Assembly: GCA_964545715.1 (NCBI GenBank)
Contig: CAZJHX010000035.1
Coordinates: 1-64,000, forward strand
DNA length: 64,000 nucleotides
From: CAZJHX01 sp964545715
GTDB lineage: Bacteria > Myxococcota_A > UBA9042 > GCA-2863065
Direction of reading: 5' to 3'
Below are positions 44,428 to 52,798 of this stretch, piece by piece. Position 1 is the stretch's first letter; every line of letters begins with the position of its first letter. The translations under genes and the position numbers were made by a program. Under the pieces are notes generated by a model. The model did not search any database, was not told where the DNA came from, and saw only the letters and a program-made list of their open reading frames with translations.

Positions 44428-46539
44428 ATGCGGTCAAAGCGAGTAGCGATGGAGTTCATGATCGGCACCGCGGCCCACGTGTTGCTGTTCATGGCGCTGC
44501 ACCCGTTTCTGGGCGCCGCCGCCGCCGTAGCCGCGCTGCCTGCTGCCGTCGCCCTCGGGTGGCGCGCCGGGTCCGTGGTCGCGCTGACGTTTGCTGTCTT
44601 CAGCGTTCCCATGAACATCCTGTTGTTTGTGTTGGCCGGCCCGGTCGCGTCTTCGAGTCTCTGGGCGCTGATCGCGGGAAGCGCGGGGTTGTTCATCGCC
44701 GCTTACGCCGTTGGGTTGCTGCGTGATCGCATCGAGCGGTCCAACTGCCGCGTCGCGTCGGCGGAGCGCGCCCTCGAGGAGTTCCGTCATCGCTATCGCT
44801 TGGCATCGGACACCGAGAACGACGGGCTGTGGGACTGGGACCTGCGCAAGGACACGGTCTATTACTCTCAGCGGTGGAAGCGTCTCATCGGGCACGAGGA
44901 CCGCGACATCTCCAACAAGCCGGCCGAGTGGCTCGGGCGCATCCACGAGGACGACGTCGAGCACGTCAAGAACGAGATCGATCGGCATATCGCCGGCGAC
45001 TCGCCCCGCTTCCAGGTCGAGCACCGGCTGCGGCACCGCGACGGGCACTTCGTGTGGGTCTCGGCGCGCGGTCGTAGCGGCAGTTGCGAGGAGGGCGCCA
45101 AGCCGGCGCGCATGGCAGGCTGGCTCACGGACATCAGCGAGCGAAAAGAGGGTGAGGCCGAGCTTGTCCGGCAGGCTCTCCACGACCACCTGACCGGGCT
45201 GCCCAACCGGGCGCTGTTTGTCGATCGACTAGAGCAGAACGCGCGCCGCAGCAAGCGCACCGGCGGCGAGTTTGCCGTGCTCTTCCTCGATCTGGACCGC
45301 TTCAAGAACGTCAACGACAGCCTCGGCCACCTGGTCGGTGACGAGCTGCTGGTCGAGATCGCCAAGCGGCTGGGATCGGTCCTACGCGGGCACGACACCC
45401 TGGCGCGCTTCGGCGGCGACGAGTTCACGGTGCTCATCGAAGACCTCGAGCAGCCCAAGGACGCCGTCCGCCTGGCCGAGCGCCTGCAGGCTGCGCTGAA
45501 AGAGCCCGTACAGCTCAAGGATCGTGTGGTCTACGCCAGCGCCAGCATCGGCATCTCGCTGAGCCGCGACGTGGAGGAGGACCCCAAGGAGCTGCTTCGC
45601 AACGCCGACAGCGCGATGTACCGCGCCAAAGAAGGCGGGGGCGGACGCCACGCGCTGTGGGACCCGCAGATGCGCGACCGCGCGATTATCCGCCTGGACC
45701 TGGAGAGCGACCTGCGGGGCGCCATCGATCGCGAGGAGCTGCGGCTGGCCTATCAGCCCATCGTGGCTCTGGGCAATGGCCGCATGTGCGGCATGGAGGC
45801 CCTGCTGCGCTGGCGTCGCAAGGACGGCGAGCTGGTCTCTCCGGCCGAGTTCATTCCTGTTGCAGAGGACACCGGCCTGATCCTGCCGATCGGCCGCTGG
45901 GTTATCGAAGAGGCCTGCAGACGCATGGCCGATTGGGTCGACCGGGGCTTGGTGAGCCGCGAAACCACCATGAGCGTCAACATCTCCGCTGCCCGCTTTA
46001 CGCGGCCTGAGCTGCTGTACGAGGTCGGTGGCGTCCTGGCCAGGTCCGGGCTGGAGCCGCGGCGCCTGGTGCTGGAGATCACCGAGAGCATCGCTATGGC
46101 GGACGCGCGCCGCGCCATCGACATCATCCGGCGCCTGCGCGAGCTGGGCGTGGGCATCGCGCTGGATGACTTCGGGACCGGGCACTCCTCGCTGGCGTAC
46201 CTGCAGCGCATCCCGGTGACGTCGATGAAGATCGACCGCTCGTTTGTGTCCGGGATGGCCGTGACCGAGCACTACGCCGCCATCGTGCGCACGATCATCA
46301 CGCTGGCGAAAAACTTCGGCCTGAAGGTCGTGGCTGAGGGCGTCGAGACCGACGATCAGCTGCGCCAGCTGATGGCGCTGAACTGCGACCAGGCTCAGGG
46401 CTATCGTTTTGCCAAGCCGGTGGGCGCGCTGGAGCTCGAGGCGATGATGCTGGACGAGACCTTCCGCCGCGTCGGCTGGTCCAATCAGCTGGCCGCGCTG
46501 TTCGACCGCGCCCGTCGCACCGCCAGCAGCCTGGGTTAG
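44428..46539 (+). CDS. Membrane PAS-GGDEF-EAL cyclic-di-GMP protein
   Basis: 703 residues. Two to four N-terminal membrane helices (about 8-90), a PAS domain (about 125-245, DGLWDWDLRKDTVYYSQRW in parts), a GGDEF domain with intact GGDEF (329-333) and an RxxD inhibitory site (320-323), and an EAL domain with EAL at 457-459, DDFGTGHSSL and KIDRSFV. Both active sites look complete, so the protein could synthesise and degrade c-di-GMP, with PAS input deciding. GGGGAG precedes ATG. The stop overlaps the stop of the convergent radical SAM gene by 4 bp. Confidence 0.94.
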   Translation: MRSKRVAMEFMIGTAAHVLLFMALHPFLGAAAAVAALPAAVALGWRAGSVVALTFAVFSVPMNILLFVLAGPVASSSLWALIAGSAGLFIAAYAVGLLRDRIERSNCRVASAERALEEFRHRYRLASDTENDGLWDWDLRKDTVYYSQRWKRLIGHEDRDISNKPAEWLGRIHEDDVEHVKNEIDRHIAGDSPRFQVEHRLRHRDGHFVWVSARGRSGSCEEGAKPARMAGWLTDISERKEGEAELVRQALHDHLTGLPNRALFVDRLEQNARRSKRTGGEFAVLFLDLDRFKNVNDSLGHLVGDELLVEIAKRLGSVLRGHDTLARFGGDEFTVLIEDLEQPKDAVRLAERLQAALKEPVQLKDRVVYASASIGISLSRDVEEDPKELLRNADSAMYRAKEGGGGRHALWDPQMRDRAIIRLDLESDLRGAIDREELRLAYQPIVALGNGRMCGMEALLRWRRKDGELVSPAEFIPVAEDTGLILPIGRWVIEEACRRMADWVDRGLVSRETTMSVNISAARFTRPELLYEVGGVLARSGLEPRRLVLEITESIAMADARRAIDIIRRLRELGVGIALDDFGTGHSSLAYLQRIPVTSMKIDRSFVSGMAVTEHYAAIVRTIITLAKNFGLKVVAEGVETDDQLRQLMALNCDQAQGYRFAKPVGALELEAMMLDETFRRVGWSNQLAALFDRARRTASSLG

Positions 46540-48059
46540 GAAGAGCTCGCGATGCCGTGCGTCATCAGGCGCGTGGCCAGCTGGCCGGCGACCTCGTAGT
46601 CCCCAAACAGCACGTTGGCGCCCACCATGCCCGTCGTCGAGCAGGACCGCGCCGCTGCGTAGATGTCGTCGAGCAGGCGCTCGTCTTCCGGGATGCTCAT
46701 GTACGTCTCCAGTAGGGCGTTCAGGCCTCCGCGCTTGAGCAACAGCCCCAGGATCGGGTCGCTGCGAAAGCTCTCGACCGCGCTGTCCATCGTGGTGCCC
46801 AACGGCCGGGCCCCGGCGACCATGAAGTGGTAGTCCGGGTATAAGACACCGTCCGGGCCCAGCGTGATCCGGTGGACCACAATGCCGCCCTCGCCCTCGT
46901 CCGGGTCGTCGCCGCCCTCGTAGGTGTACAGCCCCTTGAGCGGCACTTTTGTGAGCGCCTCGTCGGTGAAAAAGCGCACCCACGGGTCGCTGGCGTCGAA
47001 GTCGCTCTCTGCACGCGCCCACGGGTTGTGCAGGCTGGGCTGCTTGCGCATGACGCTGACCAGCACGCGCGTTCCGTTCGTCAGCTCCAGCGCCTCGTGG
47101 TAGCCCTCTTCCGCCAGCTGCAGCGCATCCGGCTCGGCTACCAGACCGCGCTCGCCCAGCTCCGTGAACAGCTCGTTTTGAATGTTGTGAAAGCCCGCGT
47201 CCATGATCAGCTGCATGACCAGCCGGTGGTCGGGCAGCACCTCGGAAAACGCCTGGATCAGGTTGGCCGTCGCCTGGACGGGCACGCCGACCTTCTTGAG
47301 ATCGTCGTTCAAGCTGACGCCCACCATGCACTGGCGCGCCTTGTCGTCGCCCAGGTGCTCGCGAAAGCCCTCGAAGAAGCGCACAGCCTTGTCGTATTTG
47401 CGGGCGAAGAGCGCGTTGGTCACCATCGACCGCGCCGTCAGGACGTCGCTGTCGCGGATGAAATCAAACGCCTTGTAGAGCGCCGGCACATTGTAGGTGG
47501 GCTCCCCGATACAAAACGAAACGCTCCCGACGCCCTGAGCTTCGGCCTGCGCCAGATAGGGCATGACATCGTCCGCGTTTTTCAGCGCCTGGCGCTCCTT
47601 CTTGAAGATCGCGCCTCCGATGATGCAGTCGGGACAGACCACGTTGCATTTGCCCGTGGGGCCCATGGTGATGTACGTCGGCGCGTACTCGTTGACTGTC
47701 GGCAGGTCCTCCACCAGCGCGTAATAGGCCTCGCGATGGCCACCCGTGAGCCGGTGCAGAAACAGCATCGTCTCCATGTCCAGGCCGGTCTGCTCGCGCA
47801 CCTCCGCGGGTCCGCAGCGGCCGGTCAGCACGCCCTCGATCAGGTCCGCAGCCGCGGTGGCCGCGTCGGCAGGCTGCACCAGGCCCCGGTCGTCGGAGCA
47901 CAGCCGGCGGCCGGTCTGCACACACAGCTCTCCGAAGCGCCGGCCGACCGTCTCATCCGACGAATAGCGGCGGTAGTACGAGTCGTATTTGCGCTTGGCC
48001 CACACCCAGTCGGTGTGTCGCGCGGCCTTCAGTCGTGTCAGGGTTTCTTTGAGTGGCAC
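46536..48059 (-). CDS. Radical SAM protein of unknown function
   Basis: 507 residues. GKCNVVCPDCIIGGA provides Cys138-x3-Cys142-x2-Cys145, the [4Fe-4S] motif of radical SAM enzymes, preceded by YITMGPTG in the place of the first barrel strand. It has a long N-terminal helical domain (1-125). The C-terminal 120 residues contain further Cys (CSTTG) but no clear SPASM signature. The start is GTG 48059 with TAAAAT ending 6 bases upstream. No maturation substrate or precursor peptide is nearby. Confidence 0.85.
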   Translation of the reverse strand: MPLKETLTRLKAARHTDWVWAKRKYDSYYRRYSSDETVGRRFGELCVQTGRRLCSDDRGLVQPADAATAAADLIEGVLTGRCGPAEVREQTGLDMETMLFLHRLTGGHREAYYALVEDLPTVNEYAPTYITMGPTGKCNVVCPDCIIGGAIFKKERQALKNADDVMPYLAQAEAQGVGSVSFCIGEPTYNVPALYKAFDFIRDSDVLTARSMVTNALFARKYDKAVRFFEGFREHLGDDKARQCMVGVSLNDDLKKVGVPVQATANLIQAFSEVLPDHRLVMQLIMDAGFHNIQNELFTELGERGLVAEPDALQLAEEGYHEALELTNGTRVLVSVMRKQPSLHNPWARAESDFDASDPWVRFFTDEALTKVPLKGLYTYEGGDDPDEGEGGIVVHRITLGPDGVLYPDYHFMVAGARPLGTTMDSAVESFRSDPILGLLLKRGGLNALLETYMSIPEDERLLDDIYAAARSCSTTGMVGANVLFGDYEVAGQLATRLMTHGIASSS

Positions 48060-48315
48060 GGCCGGATTTTACATCAGGGCCGACTGCTCTGCATCGTCCG
48101 TCGTGGGATAGTCTCTAACGTGCGATGGACCTCTCATCCTGAGAGTGGACCCCCTCTCAAATCCCGCACCCACACGACACAGAGCAAGTCGGTTCACTAT
48201 TACCGTACACCCGCAGCCGTGTGGTCATATCCGGCATTAGTCGTACGCAAAGTAATGCTTGTCGCGTGACTTCTGCGTCGATCTTGTCAAGTCGTCGGGC
48301 TTGTAAACCGATTGA
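48060..48315. other. 256-bp intergenic region
   Basis: Lies between the divergent radical SAM and small membrane protein genes. It contains TAAAAT near the radical SAM start and a 6-bp inverted repeat CTCTCA-TCC-TGAGAG (48131-48145) with no T-run. I see no convincing gene or RNA. Confidence 0.4.
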
Positions 48316-48633
48316 GTGTTCGTGCTCATTGCGATCCACGTACTGGTCGTTGTCGTGATGGCGCTGATCTTCGGCGCCATCGGCGTCGCCTTCGGGCTAC
48401 TGCAGCTCGCGACCCGGCCTCCGCATCCCCTGATGCTGGCAGCGCCGTCCGGTGGCGGCGTGGCCGGGGCAGCCATGGCCTGGACACTGTCAAAAGGCTG
48501 GTTCACCCCGGTGTTGGGTGTCGCGGTGCCGATGCCCGTTTGGATCACGCTGTTTGCGCTGGCTGCCGTCATCGGCGCGGTGTGCGCGCGCCTCGTCAAG
48601 CTGCGTACGGCACCGGCGGGTGGTCAGCGATAA
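48316..48633 (+). CDS. Small membrane protein (about 105 aa)
   Basis: Three hydrophobic helices (VLIAIHVLVVVVMALIFGAIG; SGGGVAGAAMAW; VWITLFALAAVIGAVCA) separated by short loops and ending in a basic tail. No family is recognised. The start is one of two GTG codons (48316 or 48322) without a strong ribosome site. The 3' end overlaps the convergent LOG gene by 38 bp, so the real end of one of these genes is tight. Confidence 0.55.
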   Translation: MFVLIAIHVLVVVVMALIFGAIGVAFGLLQLATRPPHPLMLAAPSGGGVAGAAMAWTLSKGWFTPVLGVAVPMPVWITLFALAAVIGAVCARLVKLRTAPAGGQR

Positions 48634-49738
48634 AGCGCGCGGCGGCGGCTACGTCGTCGGTGATCCAAAGCAGCTCCCCGTATTGTCGATTGGCGGCCAG
48701 CTGCGCGAGTACCGGGTACACAGGCCGCGTTCGGGTCCAGTACTCCACGCCCAGAAACACCATCGGGCTGATCACGCCAAACGTGCCGTAGTGGTTTTGC
48801 GCCGCGTCCTGAAAGACCTCCTGAATCGTGCCCGCGCTCCCGGGCGCAAACACCAGACCGTGCTTGGCGATGGCCAGCAGTCCGTCTTCGCGCAGGCTGT
48901 TCGAGAAGTACTTGGCCACGTGGGTCGCGAACAGGTTGGTAGGCTCGTGACCGTAGAACCACGTCGGTACAGCCAGGCTCTCACGCCCGCTCGGCGCGAT
49001 CTCGCGTACCGCATACGAGGTGTCGAACCAGGCGTCATCCCGGTAGTCCGGCGCCGGCGCCATCAGTGAAAGGCAGCGCGCGACCATCTCCTGCGGCTGA
49101 TCCGCCAGCCAGGCGCCCAGATTGGCCGCCTCCATCGCGCCGGGCCCGCCGCCCGTGGCTACGTGAAAACCATCGCGCGTCAGCCGACCGCCCAGTTTGA
49201 CCACGTCCGCCCACATCGGATCGTCACGCCGCATGGAGTGCCCGCCCATGACGCCCACCACTTTCAGCGGATCGCCCCCATTGTCCAGATGGTCGTGTAG
49301 TGCGTCGTCCACAGCGTGGTCGTGCAGTCGCTGGCCCAGCGCCTCCAGAATCGGCTTGGGACCGCTGGCGCGTCGAGCCGCGTCGTAGTGCGCGTAGATG
49401 GCCGCGTCCACAGTCCGCTCTGCAAAGGACGCGCGCTGCCCCGGCACGTAGCCGGCCATCAGCTCTTCGATGGTGTATAGCGCCGGCCGGTACGGGCGGT
49501 AGGGCAGCGCCGGCATGGTGGGAAACAAGACCCCGCCTGTCTCCAGGACATGATCGGTGGCCTGGGCCGACATGCGGCAGCCCAGAAACACTGCGCCGGC
49601 GGCCGGCGACGAGGTCACGGTGTCGGTAAGAGCGGTCAGGTCCAGCCCTTGTACGACCGCACCGGCGAGCGCCCCCGTGCTGGCCACGTGGCTTGTCAGC
49701 GCCGCAGCGCTTTCGATCTCGATCAGGGTGCGCGCCAT
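48596..49738 (-). CDS. LOG family protein (TIGR00730/lysine-decarboxylase-like)
   Basis: 380 residues. The C-terminal part is a Rossmann LOG fold: VGVMGGHSMRR, TGGGPGAMEAAN (phosphate-binding loop), and APGSAGTIQEVFQDA, which corresponds to PGGxGTxxE with the first Gly pair altered to Gly-Ser-Ala. LOG proteins release cytokinin bases from nucleotides in plants; bacterial homologues include PpnN-type nucleotide hydrolases. At 380 residues with an N-terminal extension this is on the larger, PpnN-like side. It follows the metallophosphoesterase gene by 4 bp. Confidence 0.8.
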   Translation of the reverse strand: MARTLIEIESAAALTSHVASTGALAGAVVQGLDLTALTDTVTSSPAAGAVFLGCRMSAQATDHVLETGGVLFPTMPALPYRPYRPALYTIEELMAGYVPGQRASFAERTVDAAIYAHYDAARRASGPKPILEALGQRLHDHAVDDALHDHLDNGGDPLKVVGVMGGHSMRRDDPMWADVVKLGGRLTRDGFHVATGGGPGAMEAANLGAWLADQPQEMVARCLSLMAPAPDYRDDAWFDTSYAVREIAPSGRESLAVPTWFYGHEPTNLFATHVAKYFSNSLREDGLLAIAKHGLVFAPGSAGTIQEVFQDAAQNHYGTFGVISPMVFLGVEYWTRTRPVYPVLAQLAANRQYGELLWITDDVAAAARFIADHPPVPYAA

Positions 49739-49742
49739 CGGC

Positions 49743-50603
49743 TCAGCTTGGATACAGCTTGTGCAGCCGGCCCTCAGCCAGGGCCGCGGCGTTTGGGATC
49801 TCGCCGTCCAGCTCCACCCGCAAATACGTCTTGTCGGCAGCCCGCATGCCGAAGCTGGTCGACAGGTTGACCAGGTGCTCGTTTACGATCTCGTGGCCCT
49901 CCCAGACCACCTCGTGCCCGTGCACCGCCACGTTGCAGGGGCCGTTGACGCCGGCCGCGCTCAGGCGCTGCAAGAAGCGATAGGTCTCTTCCTCTGTGGA
50001 ATAGCGTCGCCACAGCAGCTGGCCCAGGAAGCCGCGCTCGTACATTTTGTACGGCGGAAGGTGGCGGTAGCCGTCCAGCTCCACGGTAGCGAGGGTTTGC
50101 CGGTCAAACTCCGCGGTCGGGGCCGCGCCGTGAATGAGTACGACCCCGCACGGCGTGGTCGCAACCAACGGGCGCGAGCGAATAAAGGCGTGCAGTCGCG
50201 GCACCTCGTCGGCGCCCATGGTCGCTTCCATGGCCAGCGCCTCGTCCGGGTAGAACTTGGCGACAACAGGGCCGCCGATGTGCCCGTGCTCATGGTTGCC
50301 CAGCAGGGACGTCACCCGGCCCGGGTAGCGCTCTGTCAGCGCGACCATCTCCCGAAAGACCTGGGCGGATTCATCCGCATACCAGTCGCCCAGGTGCTCG
50401 CACTCGCGCTCCCACTCCTCACGCTCGATCGATGGACCGTGAAAGAGGTCGCCCAGCGAGACCAGTACGGCGTCCTCTTCCGCTTGAAAGAGGGCGACCA
50501 TGCGCTGGAAATCCGCCAGGTTGCCATGCAGGTCGGAGGTGACCAGCATGATGCCCGGACCGTGGACCTCGGCGATCCGATCTCTAACTACGATGTGCGC
50601 CAC
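49743..50603 (-). CDS. Calcineurin-like metallophosphoesterase
   Basis: 286 residues. Metal-site motifs appear in order: SDLHGN (DxH), LGDLFHG (GDxxx), LLGNHEHG (GNHE), then later HGxxPT near 160-170 and VAVHGHEVVWEG (GHx). This suits a Ser/Thr phosphatase, bis-tetraphosphatase or related phosphoesterase; the substrate is not clear. The start is GTG 50603. It is the middle of a three-gene minus-strand run with the acidic protein upstream and the LOG gene downstream. Confidence 0.87.
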   Translation of the reverse strand: MAHIVVRDRIAEVHGPGIMLVTSDLHGNLADFQRMVALFQAEEDAVLVSLGDLFHGPSIEREEWERECEHLGDWYADESAQVFREMVALTERYPGRVTSLLGNHEHGHIGGPVVAKFYPDEALAMEATMGADEVPRLHAFIRSRPLVATTPCGVVLIHGAAPTAEFDRQTLATVELDGYRHLPPYKMYERGFLGQLLWRRYSTEEETYRFLQRLSAAGVNGPCNVAVHGHEVVWEGHEIVNEHLVNLSTSFGMRAADKTYLRVELDGEIPNAAALAEGRLHKLYPS

Positions 50604-50642
50604 ACAGGCAGCGTACCGCAGTTAGGGCGCGGGCCGATAGCT

Positions 50643-51047
50643 CTAGCCTCCGAGCGACTCCAACCCGTAGCGCCGGAAGGCGTCAGGGATGTAGCGGTCG
50701 TCGTAGCGCTCCGTCATGCGCTCGATGGCTTCGCCGTCCGGCATCAGGTCCGGATCAGCGCCCTCGCCGTTGAAGAACTCGGGGCGATCGGCGGCCATAA
50801 ACCACATCAGCTCGACCACGGACTCGCGTCGCTTCTGCTGTGGCGTGGGCTCGATCACCGGGAGCTCGTCCATGGGTGGGCGCGCCGGCATCTCCACATC
50901 CGGCATGCGCGGCTGCGTCACGATCACGTCGTTTTTGGTTGGTGTCACCTGGTCGGCGGGTCGCGTTTCGATGCGACCACCAGACCACGTATAGAGGTAC
51001 GCGTGGCTTGTTGAGCACGCGTAAGAATCACAATTCAAGGTTGCCAT
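50643..51047 (-). CDS. Hypothetical acidic protein (134 aa)
   Basis: A cytoplasmic protein with a strong purine-rich ribosome site before ATG 51047. It opens with two Cys (NCDSYACSTSHAYLYTW), a Pro-rich middle (about 48-70) and a helical, acidic end (FNGEGADPDLMPDGEAIERM in parts) finishing YGLESLGG. It has no recognised domain. An AT-rich stretch upstream (around 51075) contains TATTAT on the minus strand as a possible -10. The 39-bp gap to the metallophosphoesterase gene suggests cotranscription. Confidence 0.65.
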   Translation of the reverse strand: MATLNCDSYACSTSHAYLYTWSGGRIETRPADQVTPTKNDVIVTQPRMPDVEMPARPPMDELPVIEPTPQQKRRESVVELMWFMAADRPEFFNGEGADPDLMPDGEAIERMTERYDDRYIPDAFRRYGLESLGG

Positions 51048-51163
51048 ACCCGTTTCCCTTACGTCGTAAATAAAATAATACACGGATGGGAAATCCTGGG
51101 AAGTGGGTAAAAAATGACCCCCCTCATCTGACGAGCGCCGCGTCGGAGGTATAAAGTGCGGCC

Positions 51164-51394
51164 ATGGCACTGCTCGCGACGCTCATCCACCTGTATTCGC
51201 TACTGATTCTGGGCGCGGTGATCCTGTCGTGGGTTCCGCTGCCGCGCGATAATCCAATTGTAAAAGGGGTCGAATTACTTACCGAGCCGGTGCTCGCGCC
51301 GGTCCGCCGGCTGTTGCCGGACACGGGTGGAATCGACTTCTCGGCGATCGTCGTGCTGGTGATTTTGCACGTGCTCAGCCGCGCGCTGATGTAG
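51164..51394 (+). CDS. yggT: YggT family membrane protein
   Basis: 76 residues with two membrane helices flanking the family motif: LYSLLILGAVILSWVPL, then NPIVKGVELLTEPVLAPVRRLLP, then IVVLVILHVLSRAL. The motif L-x-x-x-T-E-P-x-L-x-P-x-R-R is characteristic of the YggT family, which is often found with division and SepF genes, though not here. TATAAA (51150-51155) ends 8 bases before ATG, a likely -10 for a leaderless message. Confidence 0.9.
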   Translation: MALLATLIHLYSLLILGAVILSWVPLPRDNPIVKGVELLTEPVLAPVRRLLPDTGGIDFSAIVVLVILHVLSRALM

Positions 51395-51430
51395 CGATAG
51401 GGCCAGCGCTACCCACATCGCTACATGTAG

Positions 51431-52630
51431 CTACAGCACCTCTGAGAAAGAGGGCGGTGCGCACACGGACTTGTTCGTGATGGTCGCGGTGGAGTCGCCG
51501 ATGTAGCGGTCCAGCGCCACCTCGATCGTGCCCGGGATGTCTGAGCAGTAGCTGTTGGGCTCCGCCGATGTGACCGTGCACATGCCCGCGCCGACGCCGT
51601 CCGCCACGCAGAAGGTCGGCGCGTGGCCGTCCATGTCCGGGCAGTACCCGTCGCAGGAGACCGTGCAGATGCCGTTGGCGCCGAGCTCGTCGCCGAAGCG
51701 GTGGCAGACCGGCTCGCGGCCGGTCACCGAGAACGCGCAGTCGGCGTCGATCTCGCACGGGGTCCCGACGAACGGCTTGACGATGGGCGGCAGGCCGTTT
51801 AGCTGCGGGAATGCGGTGGTGTCGTCCATGTTGGTGAACTCGAAGTCCTCGTCCTTGAGCCGCGTGATGATCTCCTCAAGGGAGTCAGCGGTGTTTTGGT
51901 GGACGTCGTGAAAGAGCACGATGCCGCCCTGGTGACGGCGCGTCTGGTCCAAGACGTAGCCGGCCATGTCGTGGCGAAAGCTGTCAGGCACCCACCGAAA
52001 CGTCAGCTCGCTGCAGAACCCGACGCCGCCCTGGCTGTTGGCGAAGCACCAGTCGCCTGAGTCGATGTGCCAGCCGCTGACGCGATAGCCGTAATCGCGC
52101 ACGGTCTGGGCGGTCGTGCAGTTGGAGGAGCCGAACGGAAAGCGGAAGTAGGTCGGGGTCTCGATGAGGTCTTGGAGGATGGCGTGCGTGCCCTCGATCT
52201 CGGTCTTGAGCGTGTCTGCGCTGACGTTTTTGAGGTTCTTGTGGCTCTGGGAGTGGTTGGCCAGCAGGTGCCCGGCGTCGCGCATCTCTACCAGCAGCTG
52301 GCGGTGTGCGTCGCTCGTGACGCGCTTGCCGTTGATGAAGAACGTGGCCTTGATGTCGTGCGCTTTGAGCACCTCGAGCACCTGGGGCGTGGAGGTCAGG
52401 TTGGGGCCGTCGTCGAACGTGAGGGCCACGCGCTTGTCGAAGGGGCCGGAGTCGGGCACCACGACGCCGGAGCAGGTGGCGTTGTCGCCCTTTTCGAAGT
52501 CCATGTTTTCGTAGAGCGCTTCCCAGTGCGGGGCGATGTCTTCGTGGAGGTGGTCGTCGGTCGAGTCGGCGCCGCAGCCCAGCCCGGCCCACACCATTGG
52601 GAAGATAAGAATCGTCTTTAGCGCCCGCAT
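51431..52630 (-). CDS. Lipoprotein polysaccharide deacetylase (NodB domain)
   Basis: 399 residues, ATG 52630 with GGAGGAG seven bases upstream. Lipobox AGLGCG (Cys about 19). The NodB domain has TFDDGPN (motif 1, catalytic and metal Asp), HSQSHKN (motif 2, metal His pair), RFPFGSSN (motif 3, in place of RxPY/F), DSGDW (motif 4) and IVLFHDVH (motif 5). The C-terminal 110 residues form a Cys-rich domain. Enzymes of this type de-N-acetylate chitin, peptidoglycan or xylan; lipidation places it on the envelope. The start is divergent from the PPC-like lipoprotein gene. Confidence 0.9.
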   Translation of the reverse strand: MRALKTILIFPMVWAGLGCGADSTDDHLHEDIAPHWEALYENMDFEKGDNATCSGVVVPDSGPFDKRVALTFDDGPNLTSTPQVLEVLKAHDIKATFFINGKRVTSDAHRQLLVEMRDAGHLLANHSQSHKNLKNVSADTLKTEIEGTHAILQDLIETPTYFRFPFGSSNCTTAQTVRDYGYRVSGWHIDSGDWCFANSQGGVGFCSELTFRWVPDSFRHDMAGYVLDQTRRHQGGIVLFHDVHQNTADSLEEIITRLKDEDFEFTNMDDTTAFPQLNGLPPIVKPFVGTPCEIDADCAFSVTGREPVCHRFGDELGANGICTVSCDGYCPDMDGHAPTFCVADGVGAGMCTVTSAEPNSYCSDIPGTIEVALDRYIGDSTATITNKSVCAPPSFSEVL

Positions 52631-52798
52631 TTTGGTCTCCTCCTGCTGTCTTCTGGAGTCCGCCGACACCAGCGCGCCGCTGACAAAGCAGGAACCGTGC
52701 CGGAGTTTCAGATCTTTTCAGTGGAGCTTGGGACTGGACGGTGGCTTTTGGCGGTTCAAGCAGCCGCGAAGCGAAGTTGACGTGATGTGGAGGTTGAT

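Noticed and set aside
48131..48145. CTCTCA-TCC-TGAGAG hairpin as a terminator
   Set aside because: Short stem and no T-run on either strand; it lies between divergent genes, where no terminator is needed.
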